Below, piece by piece: positions 1 through 7,137 of a DNA stretch of 64,000 nt. Position numbers and translations under genes: made by a program. The DNA is from an uncultured Erythrobacter sp. (GTDB lineage Bacteria > Pseudomonadota > Alphaproteobacteria > Sphingomonadales > Sphingomonadaceae). The DNA is taken from assembly GCF_947499705.1 (NCBI RefSeq), contig NZ_CANMPJ010000001.1:345501-409500 (forward strand), given 5' to 3'. Numbering within the stretch: the stretch's first letter is position 1; the number at the start of each line of letters is the position of its first letter. A model generated the notes under the pieces. The model was given only the letters and a program-made list of their open reading frames with translations. It made no database searches and was not told the origin of the DNA.

Positions 1-891
1 GAACTTGACGGTTTCTTGTGTCAAAGGGTGAATAAATCCCAACTCCGCCGCGTGCAGCGCCTGCCTCCTAAATTGAAGCGATTTCAGCACCGATTTGAGG
101 GGTTTGGGCGTGTTGCCGTAGACTTGATCTCCTATTAGCGCATGGCCGATTGACGCGCAGTGAACGCGCACTTGGTGGGTTCGCCCGGTTTCGAGCCTGC
201 ATTCGATCAGCGCACTCGATTCGAGCCGTTCAATCAGCTTGTAATGGGTAACCGCATGTTTGCCGCGTGAGGAATTCTTGTCGAGCACAGCCATTTTCTT
301 GCGATTGGCGTCTGACCGACCGATTCGACCCGAGATTGTGCCTTCGGTTGGAGTAGGGTGGCCACCGCACACGGCGAGATAGCGCCGGTGGACGCTGTGC
401 TCGGCAAATTGCGCGGCAAGCCCTTCATGCGCCGCATCGGATTTGGCGACCACCAGAAGGCCTGACGTGTCCTTGTCGATCCGGTGGACGATCCCAGGGC
501 GGGCGACCCCGCCGATACCCGAGAGTTGGCCTCGGCAGTGATAGAGGACAGCGTTGACCAATGTGCCATCGGGATTGCCGGCCGCCGGGTGCACAACCAT
601 TCCCGCAGGCTTGTTGACCACGATCAGGTGCTCATCCTCGAAAGTGATGTCGAGGGGGATGTCCTGCGGTCTGGCTTCTGGCTCGATGGTCGCCGGGACA
701 GTGATCGCGAAAAGCGCGCCTTCGCGGGCTTTGGCTGAGGGGGATTGGACTGGCGTCCCGTCCAGCTGCACCAGCCCCTCGGCGATCAGCGCCTGCACCC
801 GGGCCCGCGAAAGCTCGGTCACCTCGGCCAGCGCCTTGTCGAGGCGGGCAGGGGTGGAGATCGTGCCGGTGATGATTTCCTCAGCGGACAT
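1..891 (-). CDS. rluD: RluD-type 23S rRNA pseudouridine synthase (3' end cut off by window)
   Basis: Isomerises uridine to pseudouridine in 23S rRNA. The reading frame runs off the left edge of the window, so the C-terminus is missing. It opens with an S4-like RNA-binding region (about residues 10-60) followed by the RluA-family catalytic domain. The signature HRIDKDTSGL is near residues 136-145, with the catalytic Asp at about 139, and the family motif GRTHQVRVH follows. The ATG at 889-891 is chosen because the S4-like region begins directly after it. It is divergent from the JAMM peptidase gene, with only 16 bases between the two starts. RluD rather than RluC is inferred from the overall pattern; a second RluA-family gene lies at 35267-36463. 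Confidence 0.9.
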   Translation of the reverse strand, partial: MSAEEIITGTISTPARLDKALAEVTELSRARVQALIAEGLVQLDGTPVQSPSAKAREGALFAITVPATIEPEARPQDIPLDITFEDEHLIVVNKPAGMVVHPAAGNPDGTLVNAVLYHCRGQLSGIGGVARPGIVHRIDKDTSGLLVVAKSDAAHEGLAAQFAEHSVHRRYLAVCGGHPTPTEGTISGRIGRSDANRKKMAVLDKNSSRGKHAVTHYKLIERLESSALIECRLETGRTHQVRVHCASIGHALIGDQVYGNTPKPLKSVLKSLQFRRQALHAAELGFIHPLTQETVKF

Positions 892-907
892 GCTAGGGCC
901 ATGCGCG

Positions 908-1303
908 ATGCTTATCGAGGTGACAAGTGGGGCAATGACCGCGATGCAGCAGGCCGCAGCATCTGCGCTTCCCAACGAGGCCTGCGGCATCCTGCTGGGC
1001 AAAAACAATCGCATCACTGGTGCAATCGAAACCCGCAACGTCCACCCAAGCCCTGCAACCCATTTCGAGATCGACCCGCAAGCGTTGATCGACGCGTACC
1101 GCGTCGAACGTGGCGGTGGCCCGGAGGTACTCGGCTACTTCCATTCACACCCTAATGGCAGGGCGGAACCATCGGACATCGATCAGGCATCGGCTGCAGG
1201 TGATGGAAAGCTCTGGGCGATCATCGCGGCAGACCGGGTGAATTTCTGGCTGGATGAACCCGAGGGATTCCGCCTGCTTTCCTACGCCATTGCAAGCGAG
1301 TAG
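908..1303 (+). CDS. JAB/MPN (JAMM) metallopeptidase
   Basis: A 131-residue single-domain protein with a complete JAMM zinc motif: Glu24 in the NEACGILLG strand, then HSHP with His79 and His81, then Ser89 and Asp92 in EPSDID. Such stand-alone prokaryotic Mov34/MPN proteins cleave isopeptide or C-terminal bonds of ubiquitin-like or sulfur-carrier proteins, or act in cysteine biosynthesis. The substrate cannot be read from this locus, which has no ubiquitin-like, ThiS/MoaD-like or E1-like gene nearby. The frame stays open far upstream, but that part overlaps rluD on the other strand, so the start is placed at the ATG at 908. The neighbour downstream is chpT. Confidence 0.85.
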   Translation: MLIEVTSGAMTAMQQAAASALPNEACGILLGKNNRITGAIETRNVHPSPATHFEIDPQALIDAYRVERGGGPEVLGYFHSHPNGRAEPSDIDQASAAGDGKLWAIIAADRVNFWLDEPEGFRLLSYAIASE

Positions 1304-1462
1304 GAGTTTGCGCATACGGTTGGCGCAACACGGTTGAAGAACGCTGAATTGGCAGCATGACGTCCGAAGGGTTTTCGGGCCTCTCAAAAAGGCCAATGTG
1401 TCAACTTCACCCTCGGAGGACGAGGAATTTTCGAGTTATGACAAGCACTTCGTCTCCACACT

Positions 1463-1488
1463 CAAAGTTGACACACCTGTCAACTTTG
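1463..1488. promoter_or_regulatory. Palindromic TGTCAACTT site upstream of chpT
   Basis: A perfect 11-base inverted repeat (arms CAAAGTTGACA and TGTCAACTTTG) around a 4-base spacer lies 38 bases before chpT. A further half-site TGTCAACTT occurs at 1399-1407. The same half-site recurs at 25920-25928 and 26003-26011. It could be a regulator-binding site or a dispersed repeat. No matching regulator can be named from the sequence. Confidence 0.5.
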
Positions 1489-1526
1489 TCACGCTCAATC
1501 CAACGCGCCAATCACGGACATTCTGA

Positions 1527-2180
1527 ATGACTTCGCAAACCGATCTCGCCGCCCTTCTTTGCTCGCGGCTCTGCCACGACATGCTCAGCCCGGTGGGCGC
1601 TCTATCCAACGGACTTGAGCTGCTCGCCGACGAACAAGACCCTGAAATGCGTGCGAAATGCGTTGAGCTGATGGAGCAAAGCGCGAAGACCAGCACCGAC
1701 AAACTCAAGTTCTTCCGGCTCGCATTCGGTGCGGCTGGGGGCTTTGGCGAAGTGGTGCCGATCGAAGAAGCGCAAGATGTGATCACCGCCTTGGCTAGTG
1801 ATGCCAAGGGCGTGGAGCTCAACTGGGCACTCACCGAAAACAGCCTGCCCAAACCGGCGGTGAAGGTGATGCTCAACCTCGCCCAGATCGCGCTCGATGC
1901 GCTGGTGCGCGGCGGCACGCTCGATATCGGTGCGGAAATGCGCGAGGGCAATGCCGAGATCGTCGCGCGCGCCAATGGCGAGCGGATCGCGTTCGATGAA
2001 ACTATTGGTCAGGCGCTTCAGGGCGAATTGCCACCCGGTGATCTTTCCAGCCGGACCGCTGCCGCGCATATGATTGCACTGGTCGCTGAAGAGCTGGGCG
2101 GGGGGCTGCAATACAAGGTCGCCGACAACACGCTGGTGCTCGGCGCGGTCCTGCCACAGCCCGAAGGAATGATCGGATAA
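1527..2180 (+). CDS. chpT: Histidine phosphotransferase ChpT
   Basis: A 217-residue dimeric histidine phosphotransferase. In alphaproteobacteria ChpT passes phosphoryl groups from CckA to CtrA and CpdR, linking cell cycle, motility and envelope genes. The N-terminal four-helix-bundle region contains RLCHDMLSPVGALSNGLELL, with the phospho-accepting His at 17. The rest resembles a degenerate HATPase fold without the N/G-box ATP motifs, as expected for ChpT. It is followed after 2 bases by the amidase gene, so the two are probably cotranscribed. Family length and the HD motif make the call firm; the phosphorelay role is known from Caulobacter and is inferred here. Confidence 0.92.
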   Translation: MTSQTDLAALLCSRLCHDMLSPVGALSNGLELLADEQDPEMRAKCVELMEQSAKTSTDKLKFFRLAFGAAGGFGEVVPIEEAQDVITALASDAKGVELNWALTENSLPKPAVKVMLNLAQIALDALVRGGTLDIGAEMREGNAEIVARANGERIAFDETIGQALQGELPPGDLSSRTAAAHMIALVAEELGGGLQYKVADNTLVLGAVLPQPEGMIG

Positions 2181-2182
2181 GT

Positions 2183-2923
2183 ATGGATTTCAAGCCAGAG
2201 GATATCGGGCGCGGCGACCCGGATGAGCTGATCCACGCGACCCGGCTCTCCCCCAATTGCAACGAGCGCGCGCTGCCGATCACGATGGCTGTGATCCACT
2301 ACACTGAAATGAAGCCGATCGAGACTGCGCTCGACAGGCTGACCGATCCCGAGGCACAGGTTAGTGCGCATTACCTCATCAGCGAGGACGGCATCGTCAC
2401 CCGGCTGGTTCCAGAGGAACAGCGCGCATGGCATGCTGGTGCTTCATTCTGGCGCGGGATCAAGGATGTGAACTCGGCTTCGATCGGGATTGAGCTTGAC
2501 CATCCCGGCCATGCGGGCGGCTATCGCGATTTTGCCAAGCCGCAGATCGATGCGTTGGTTCCGTTGCTGGCACGCATTGTGAAAAACTATGACATCCCTC
2601 GGGCAAACGTAGTGGCGCATTCGGACGTTGCGCCTGCGCGCAAGATCGATCCGGGTGAGTTGTTTCCGTGGGGCCGCCTGGCGGATTATGGGCTGTGCCT
2701 GCCGAAGCCCGAGAAGCTGGAACTGGGCGACCCATTCCAGAATGATGGCGCATTCATGCTGGCGCTGGAACGCTATGGCTACGACATAACCGACCCGGCG
2801 AAAGCGGTGGAAGCCTTCCAACGGCGTTGGCGGCCCGAGCTGATCGATGGACAGGTCGACCAGCAGATCGGAGCCATCCTGTTCCAGCTCTTGCTAGACC
2901 GGGACCGCGGCGTTTCACGCTGA
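2183..2923 (+). CDS. N-acetylmuramoyl-L-alanine amidase, AmiD/AmpD type
   Basis: A 246-residue zinc amidase that cleaves between MurNAc and L-Ala in peptidoglycan or its recycling fragments. The Amidase_2 domain spans roughly residues 15-175. Zinc ligands are visible as His39 (AVIHYT), His146 (VAHSDVAP) and Asp156 (RKIDPG), with the catalytic-loop Lys154. A C-terminal peptidoglycan-binding-like segment (about residues 185-240, AVEAFQRRWRPE) follows. There is no signal peptide, so it may be a cytoplasmic AmpD-like enzyme although its domain plan resembles AmiD. It starts 2 bases after chpT and is likely translated from the same message. Confidence 0.9.
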   Translation: MDFKPEDIGRGDPDELIHATRLSPNCNERALPITMAVIHYTEMKPIETALDRLTDPEAQVSAHYLISEDGIVTRLVPEEQRAWHAGASFWRGIKDVNSASIGIELDHPGHAGGYRDFAKPQIDALVPLLARIVKNYDIPRANVVAHSDVAPARKIDPGELFPWGRLADYGLCLPKPEKLELGDPFQNDGAFMLALERYGYDITDPAKAVEAFQRRWRPELIDGQVDQQIGAILFQLLLDRDRGVSR

Positions 2924-3040
2924 TTTTGCGTGCGCAGCGCGCCTCAGTTAACAAATGCTTACGTCACCCGGCTCGCATCTATGCTCTAAGCTTGGCGGCA
3001 CAAGCGCGTTTTGCGCGATCATCCTGGGGAGGGATCTACG

Positions 3041-3760
3041 ATGATGAACAAACTTGCGGCCGAATTTGTCGGCACATTCTGGCTGGTGTTCGGGGGATGC
3101 GGCTCAGCAGTTCTCGCCGCAGCTTTTCCGGAATTGGGAATCGGCTTTGTCGGCGTCTCGTTGGCATTCGGTCTGACCGTTCTGACTATGGCCTATGCCG
3201 TTGGCGGGATTTCGGGCGGCCACTTCAACCCGGCAGTGTCGCTGGGCTTGGCGCTCGGCAATCGGTTCAGCTGGGGCGAGCTCGTCCCTTACTGGGTTGC
3301 GCAATTGCTCGGATCGTTCACGGCTGCGGGCGTTCTGTTCGTCATTGCCAGTGGGGCACCAGATTTCGCAGCGGGCGGCTTTGCTTCGAACGGCTACGGC
3401 GAACTTTCGCCGGGCGGATTCTCGATGACGTCCGCGTTGGTCATCGAAATCGTTTTGACGGCTGGGTTCCTCATCGTGATCCTGGGGGCGACCTCTTCGA
3501 AGGCTCCCGCAGGCTTTGCGCCGATTGCGATTGGATTGGCGCTAACACTGATCCACCTGATCTCGATTCCGGTGACCAACACTTCGGTCAATCCGGCGCG
3601 GTCGACCAGTGTGGCCTTCTACGCCGAAACCGGCGCTGTGCCGCAGCTTTGGCTGTTCTGGGTCGCGCCTCTCATCGGCGCGGCGATTGGTGCCTTGGTG
3701 TGGAAACTGCTTCTCGCACCGGACGACTCGCTCGAGAACCTTGGCGGAGACGCCGAATAA
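3041..3760 (+). CDS. aqpZ: Aquaporin Z-type water channel
   Basis: A 239-residue inner-membrane MIP channel with six predicted membrane helices and both half-helix NPA boxes: HFNPAVS at 63-65 and NTSVNPARS at 184-186. The arginine after the second NPA is the selectivity-filter Arg. The HFNPAVS context and short loops fit AqpZ rather than a glycerol facilitator, which would have an aspartate after the second NPA. The start is the ATG at 3041, preceded by GGGGAGGG at a suitable distance; an upstream ATG at 3011 in the same frame lacks a good ribosome site. A strong hairpin follows at 3774-3803. Confidence 0.93.
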   Translation: MMNKLAAEFVGTFWLVFGGCGSAVLAAAFPELGIGFVGVSLAFGLTVLTMAYAVGGISGGHFNPAVSLGLALGNRFSWGELVPYWVAQLLGSFTAAGVLFVIASGAPDFAAGGFASNGYGELSPGGFSMTSALVIEIVLTAGFLIVILGATSSKAPAGFAPIAIGLALTLIHLISIPVTNTSVNPARSTSVAFYAETGAVPQLWLFWVAPLIGAAIGALVWKLLLAPDDSLENLGGDAE

Positions 3761-3773
3761 CTGAATTGCTGAG

Positions 3774-3803
3774 CCGGGGGACGCGGATATCGCGTGACCC
3801 CGG
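3774..3803. terminator. Bidirectional terminator-like hairpin
   Basis: CCGGGGG and ACGCG pair with CGCGT and the CCCCGG end around a GATAT loop, giving a stem of about 12 pairs with one bulge. It lies between the convergent aqpZ and YCII genes. There is no long T-run on either side, so it may be a stem-only terminator. Confidence 0.6.
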
Positions 3804-3816
3804 TTCAACATATAGA

Positions 3817-4134
3817 TCACATTTCCATGTCCATCCCTTCGGCGACAACGATATCGCCGCCTAGGTTTAGGTGAGGACATGAGCTGGCCATCGCGCCGGC
3901 CTCTTCGCAGGTTTCGGCTTCGACGATGCTGATACCGTTGAAGGACGCTTCGTCTCCATGGCGCGCGACGCCATCCTTACTCGCGGTCACAGCCTGGCTG
4001 AAGGGCATGCCGGGTTCGACCAAAGCATCGCCCAATCTTGACGACCAAGCACGCCACGCTTCCATGTGTTGCTGACCTTCTTCCGGCGTCGTGGGTGGCT
4101 GCGCATTGCGGTAGATGAAGGCAAATCTTGGCAT
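3817..4134 (-). CDS. YCII-related (DGPF-like) small protein
   Basis: A 105-residue protein of the YCII-related ferredoxin-like fold. Visible features are the opening MPRFAFIYRN strand, the helix with EGQQHMEAWRAWSSRLGDAL, and the late segment IVEAETCEEAGAMASSCPHL followed by GGDIVVAE. Relatives are often encoded beside regulators or ECF sigma factors and their activity is mostly unknown. It is divergent from a TetR-family regulator with an operator-like palindrome between the starts, so it is the likely target of that regulator. Confidence 0.75.
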   Translation of the reverse strand: MPRFAFIYRNAQPPTTPEEGQQHMEAWRAWSSRLGDALVEPGMPFSQAVTASKDGVARHGDEASFNGISIVEAETCEEAGAMASSCPHLNLGGDIVVAEGMDMEM

Positions 4135-4183
4135 TTCAAACTCCTGCTTCGTTGGGGAGCGGCGAACTTTGCAGCGATCTAAA

Positions 4184-4199
4184 TATGTTCAAGAACATA
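4184..4199. promoter_or_regulatory. TetR operator candidate
   Basis: Inverted repeat TATGTTC-AA-GAACATA in the 113-base space between the YCII gene and the TetR gene. The 7-base perfect arms with a 2-base spacer and the divergent setting are typical of TetR autoregulatory operators. The binding partner is inferred from position. Confidence 0.6.
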
Positions 4200-4247
4200 A
4201 TTTGCGCCGTGTTAGACAGGCGGCGACTTGAACGTGGAGTGGTCGGA

Positions 4248-4856
4248 ATGCCCTATTCGAAAGAGCACAAGCAGCAGGTCCGCGCACGGATCGTCGAAGC
4301 GGCGAGGCGCCTGTTCAACCGCCACGGCTTCGACAATGTCTCGATCGATCAGTTGATGGCGGAGGCTGGGCTGACACGCGGCGGGTTTTATTCGCATTTC
4401 GACAGCAAGGAGGCGGTGTTTGCTGCGGCCACGGCGAGTTTCCTGAACGGGCGGGGGGCTATCTGGCGCGAAGATGCAGGCGTCGATCCCACCGCCGGCC
4501 AGACCGAAATGGCGAAGCGCATGGTCGCTTCGTACCTGTCGCGTGAACATCTCGACCAAGTGGAAGATCAGTGCCCGTTGATCGCCTACGCCACGGACGT
4601 CGCGCGCGCCGGACCGCAAGTGCAGGAGAGCTATCGCGAACTGCTGGAAGGCATGGTCAGTCTGTTCGAGCACAATTTGCCGGGCGATCCGCAGGAGCGA
4701 GGCAAAAGAGCCCGCGCGCTTGCGGCGATGTGCGTCGGCGGAATGGTGATTGCGCGCGCACTGCCGGGGACTGAGACGGCGGAAGAGATCCGGCGCTCGG
4801 CGCTAGACGAAGCGATGTTGCTCTGGATGGAGCCGGCCGAGCAAGCCGCCGCCTAG
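4248..4856 (+). CDS. TetR/AcrR family transcriptional regulator
   Basis: A 202-residue one-component repressor. The N-terminal helix-turn-helix lies at about residues 14-60, including ARRLFNRHGFDNVSIDQLMA and the recognition region LTRGGFYSHFDSKEAVF. The C-terminal ligand domain contains the EDQCPLIAYATDVAR segment seen in the NemR/YxaF-like branch, where a cysteine can sense electrophiles. The frame is open upstream to 4128, but that part overlaps the promoter and the divergent gene, so the ATG at 4248 is preferred. It probably represses itself and the YCII gene through the palindrome at 4184-4199. Confidence 0.88.
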   Translation: MPYSKEHKQQVRARIVEAARRLFNRHGFDNVSIDQLMAEAGLTRGGFYSHFDSKEAVFAAATASFLNGRGAIWREDAGVDPTAGQTEMAKRMVASYLSREHLDQVEDQCPLIAYATDVARAGPQVQESYRELLEGMVSLFEHNLPGDPQERGKRARALAAMCVGGMVIARALPGTETAEEIRRSALDEAMLLWMEPAEQAAA

Positions 4857-4900
4857 CCGATGTCTTCACAAGGTCGCTGTGAGATCGTATGTGCCAAGTG

Positions 4901-5343
4901 TCAGGGGGCTGAGGCAGCCGCGCCCTTCGACAAGCTCAGGATGAGCGGGTTCGAAGGTCGAGGAAAGTCCGGGCTCCACGAAGCAAAGGTGGCGGGTAAC
5001 GCCCGCCGGGCGCAGGCTTTCGGGTCTGTGTTCAGGGAAAGTGCCACAGAGAGTATACCGCCGATGGCGCCTAAAGCGCACAGGCAAGGGTGAAAGGGTG
5101 CGGTAAAAGCGCACCGGGGCTCTGGTAACAGCGCCCGCATGGCAAACCCCACCTGGAGCAAGACCAAATAGGGGTCCCGCGCTCGCTTAGGCGAGCAGGA
5201 GCGCTTTGCTCCGAGGAGGCCCGGGTTGGTTGCTTGAGCGGCTTGGCAACAGGTCGCCTAGATGAATGGCTGCCACCGCGCGGCTGGTCCTTTCGAGGAT
5301 ACCGCGCGCGGACACAGAACCCGGCTTATGACGCCCCCTGATA
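4901..5343 (+). ncRNA. rnpB: RNase P RNA, bacterial type A
   Basis: Catalytic RNA that removes 5' leaders from tRNA precursors. The conserved core is readable: GAGGAAAGTCCGGGCTCC (about 4960-4977), the ACAGAGAGTATACCGCC region (about 5045), CCAAATAGG (about 5163), GATGAATGGCTGCC (5261-5274) and ACAGAACCCGGCTTAT (about 5315-5330). The ends are set by the P1 helix: TCAGGGGGC at 4901-4909 pairs perfectly with GCCCCCTGA at 5335-5343. Short open frames here are spurious. The 5' stem region between P1 and the GAGGAAAG core contains a copy of a dispersed palindromic element (4924-4957). Confidence 0.96.
4924..4957. repeat. Palindromic element arm inside rnpB
   Basis: CCTTCGACAAGCTCAGGATG and the bases after it match the right arm of the elements inside valS (27655-27738 and 28330-28404). 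The segment itself folds, with outer arms CCTTCGA and TCGAAGG and an inner GCTCA-GGA-TGAGC hairpin. It sits where the variable P3-type stem of RNase P RNA is expected, before the conserved GAGGAAAG core. Confidence 0.75.
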
Positions 5344-5422
5344 TTTTCAAAGTATTGACCACTCAACCCCAATCTGCGTTTGTGCTTTATTCGATTGTTG
5401 ATGTAGAACTTGGGGGGTGGGC

Positions 5423-7132
5423 ATGAGCAAGTTTTTGATTGCAGCAACCGTTTTTATTTGCGTTTTTGTATCCGGTGAAGCCAACGCGGAGGACACGAAT
5501 TCGAAGAGTTTAAATCAATGGATGGAAGGTGAGTTTCTAAAGTTTGCAAGAACCTGCGCTGGAAATGAGGCTGATAAAGTCAAGGTTGGTGAAGGCGAAA
5601 CGGCAATTCCTCTTCAAATCGCAGAATCTAATCTACTCATTGCAAATAGAGATAAGAGTGTATCAATTGAACCAATAGACAGTGAAATAGTCCTTTTTTC
5701 TGAGGTTTTCGAGGACGCGGAGCTGACGAAAAAAGTCCAATCTCAACTCGTGACGCCTTGGATCGCAGAGGGACGGCCAATAATCTTTGACCGGTCTTCT
5801 AGCGCTGTTTTTCTAGAAGACTGTGTGTCGGTTTTTAGGACCGAAGGCCGTTTTAAATTCAATTTCGGTGCTCTAAAAAGCGCTGTCAGGGGGGCCTTTG
5901 AAAAGGATTTGGCTCAGACACAATTACTATTCGGAGGCCGGTTACAATCTCCAGTACTGGCTGGCCTCAGAGAATTGCCGACTACGCAGAGCGCTGAGAG
6001 TTCCGAGATACCGGGTCTCTTCCCAACAGCCATTTCGATATGGGATTGGTATAGACGCAACGAAGAACAGATCGGCAAGAAATTATGGGTGCGGCGAGAA
6101 TTATCCGGATTTTCCCGTCGCCAAATCAGCAATCTGACCTATCAATCTTTACTCGACGCAGCTGCGCGTGTTGGAATTTCAATCCCGCTGATAAGCACCA
6201 GCGCCAAGGGCAAGGTCAAAGTAAACCGCGAGATTGATGCGGAAATCAGAAATTACACAGTGGTCTATTGGGATGAGGTTGGGGCCAGACTTCCTGACCC
6301 ATCGGACTTGGTCGAATTGATTGAGGGAGATGTTTCGAAGTATACTAGTAAGATATCTGGACTACCCGAGGCGATAGCTGACGGAGAGCTGCTACAAGGC
6401 TTGTCTTTCACGGTTAGGGATGTCGGCTCGGCATGCAATGGAAGTATCTGGCAATTGGTGCCCCCATCTTCAGTGAGCAAAAACGCAGCGATTGTTTCCG
6501 GGTTAGGTGTCAGGCCAGAGGGAAACGACTGTACCTTTAGTTTCGATGCGACCCCATCGGCAGAAGCATCCTCCACTTCGGTCGTTCGTTTGGCAATCGA
6601 ATCTTCAATCGGCGAAGGGGCAAATGCAGTTGCGGTAGTGATTGCGCCTCCAGTTGCAGAAGTCGCCGATTATCGAGCGGCGCTAAGCCTTTCGCGCAAA
6701 GCAAGCCCGGGGCGTCCGATAGAGGTCGCAACAGATCAAACCAGTTTCAACGCGAAATTCGCCTTTTTTGTCAATGATCGGAAGGATTGGGGGATCAAGT
6801 CTTCAGGGCACCTACCCGACCTACAGGTCCAATGCTCTGATTTAGCCGATGAACCGATTACCAACGGAACGGGCGCAACGGTAAGGGAAGTTAGTGGATT
6901 TACTCAGTTGGAGTTCGAAATGAACTCAACATTCACGGTGCCGGACATAGCGCCTGGAGGTAACGACAAAACGTTCAGTTGCGTGATGAGCGGGAGTGTC
7001 GGGCTAAGTACGTTTTCTGAAGGAGTAAGGGCTGTTCGCTTCAAGCCAATTCCTTTCGACGTAGTCAAAAAGGCGTCAGCTGCTCCAATCCAGGCCAATC
7101 CATCGGATGCGGCAGCCAATGGGGGAACATAG
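5423..7132 (+). CDS. Orphan secreted protein of unknown function
   Basis: A 569-residue protein I do not recognise. It starts with a clear Sec signal peptide (MSKFLIAATVFICVFVSG, cleavage predicted after ANA near residue 22), without a lipobox. The mature part has several cysteines but no repeat, membrane segment or catalytic motif that I can name; it looks beta-rich, with many short V/I/F strands. Base composition is clearly more AT-rich than its neighbours, with many AAT, TTT and ATA codons, suggesting recent acquisition. It follows rnpB by about 80 bases and ends 5 bases before the convergent GltS-like gene. The ATG at 5423 is preferred to an in-frame GTG at 5417 because it leads directly into the signal peptide. 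Confidence 0.75.
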   Translation: MSKFLIAATVFICVFVSGEANAEDTNSKSLNQWMEGEFLKFARTCAGNEADKVKVGEGETAIPLQIAESNLLIANRDKSVSIEPIDSEIVLFSEVFEDAELTKKVQSQLVTPWIAEGRPIIFDRSSSAVFLEDCVSVFRTEGRFKFNFGALKSAVRGAFEKDLAQTQLLFGGRLQSPVLAGLRELPTTQSAESSEIPGLFPTAISIWDWYRRNEEQIGKKLWVRRELSGFSRRQISNLTYQSLLDAAARVGISIPLISTSAKGKVKVNREIDAEIRNYTVVYWDEVGARLPDPSDLVELIEGDVSKYTSKISGLPEAIADGELLQGLSFTVRDVGSACNGSIWQLVPPSSVSKNAAIVSGLGVRPEGNDCTFSFDATPSAEASSTSVVRLAIESSIGEGANAVAVVIAPPVAEVADYRAALSLSRKASPGRPIEVATDQTSFNAKFAFFVNDRKDWGIKSSGHLPDLQVQCSDLADEPITNGTGATVREVSGFTQLEFEMNSTFTVPDIAPGGNDKTFSCVMSGSVGLSTFSEGVRAVRFKPIPFDVVKKASAAPIQANPSDAAANGGT

Positions 7133-7137
7133 ATCGT

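Noticed and set aside
554..907. Long N-terminal extension of the JAMM protein frame
   Set aside because: It is the antisense of rluD, has no family similarity by eye, and the domain starts at 908.
2827..3864. 345-codon plus-strand frame over the aquaporin gene
   Set aside because: Arg/Ser-rich translation without domains; it is an out-of-frame shadow of amiD and aqpZ.
5139..5170. Tiny open frame starting MANPTWSKTK
   Set aside because: It lies within conserved rnpB sequence (the CCAAATAGG region), so it is not a gene.
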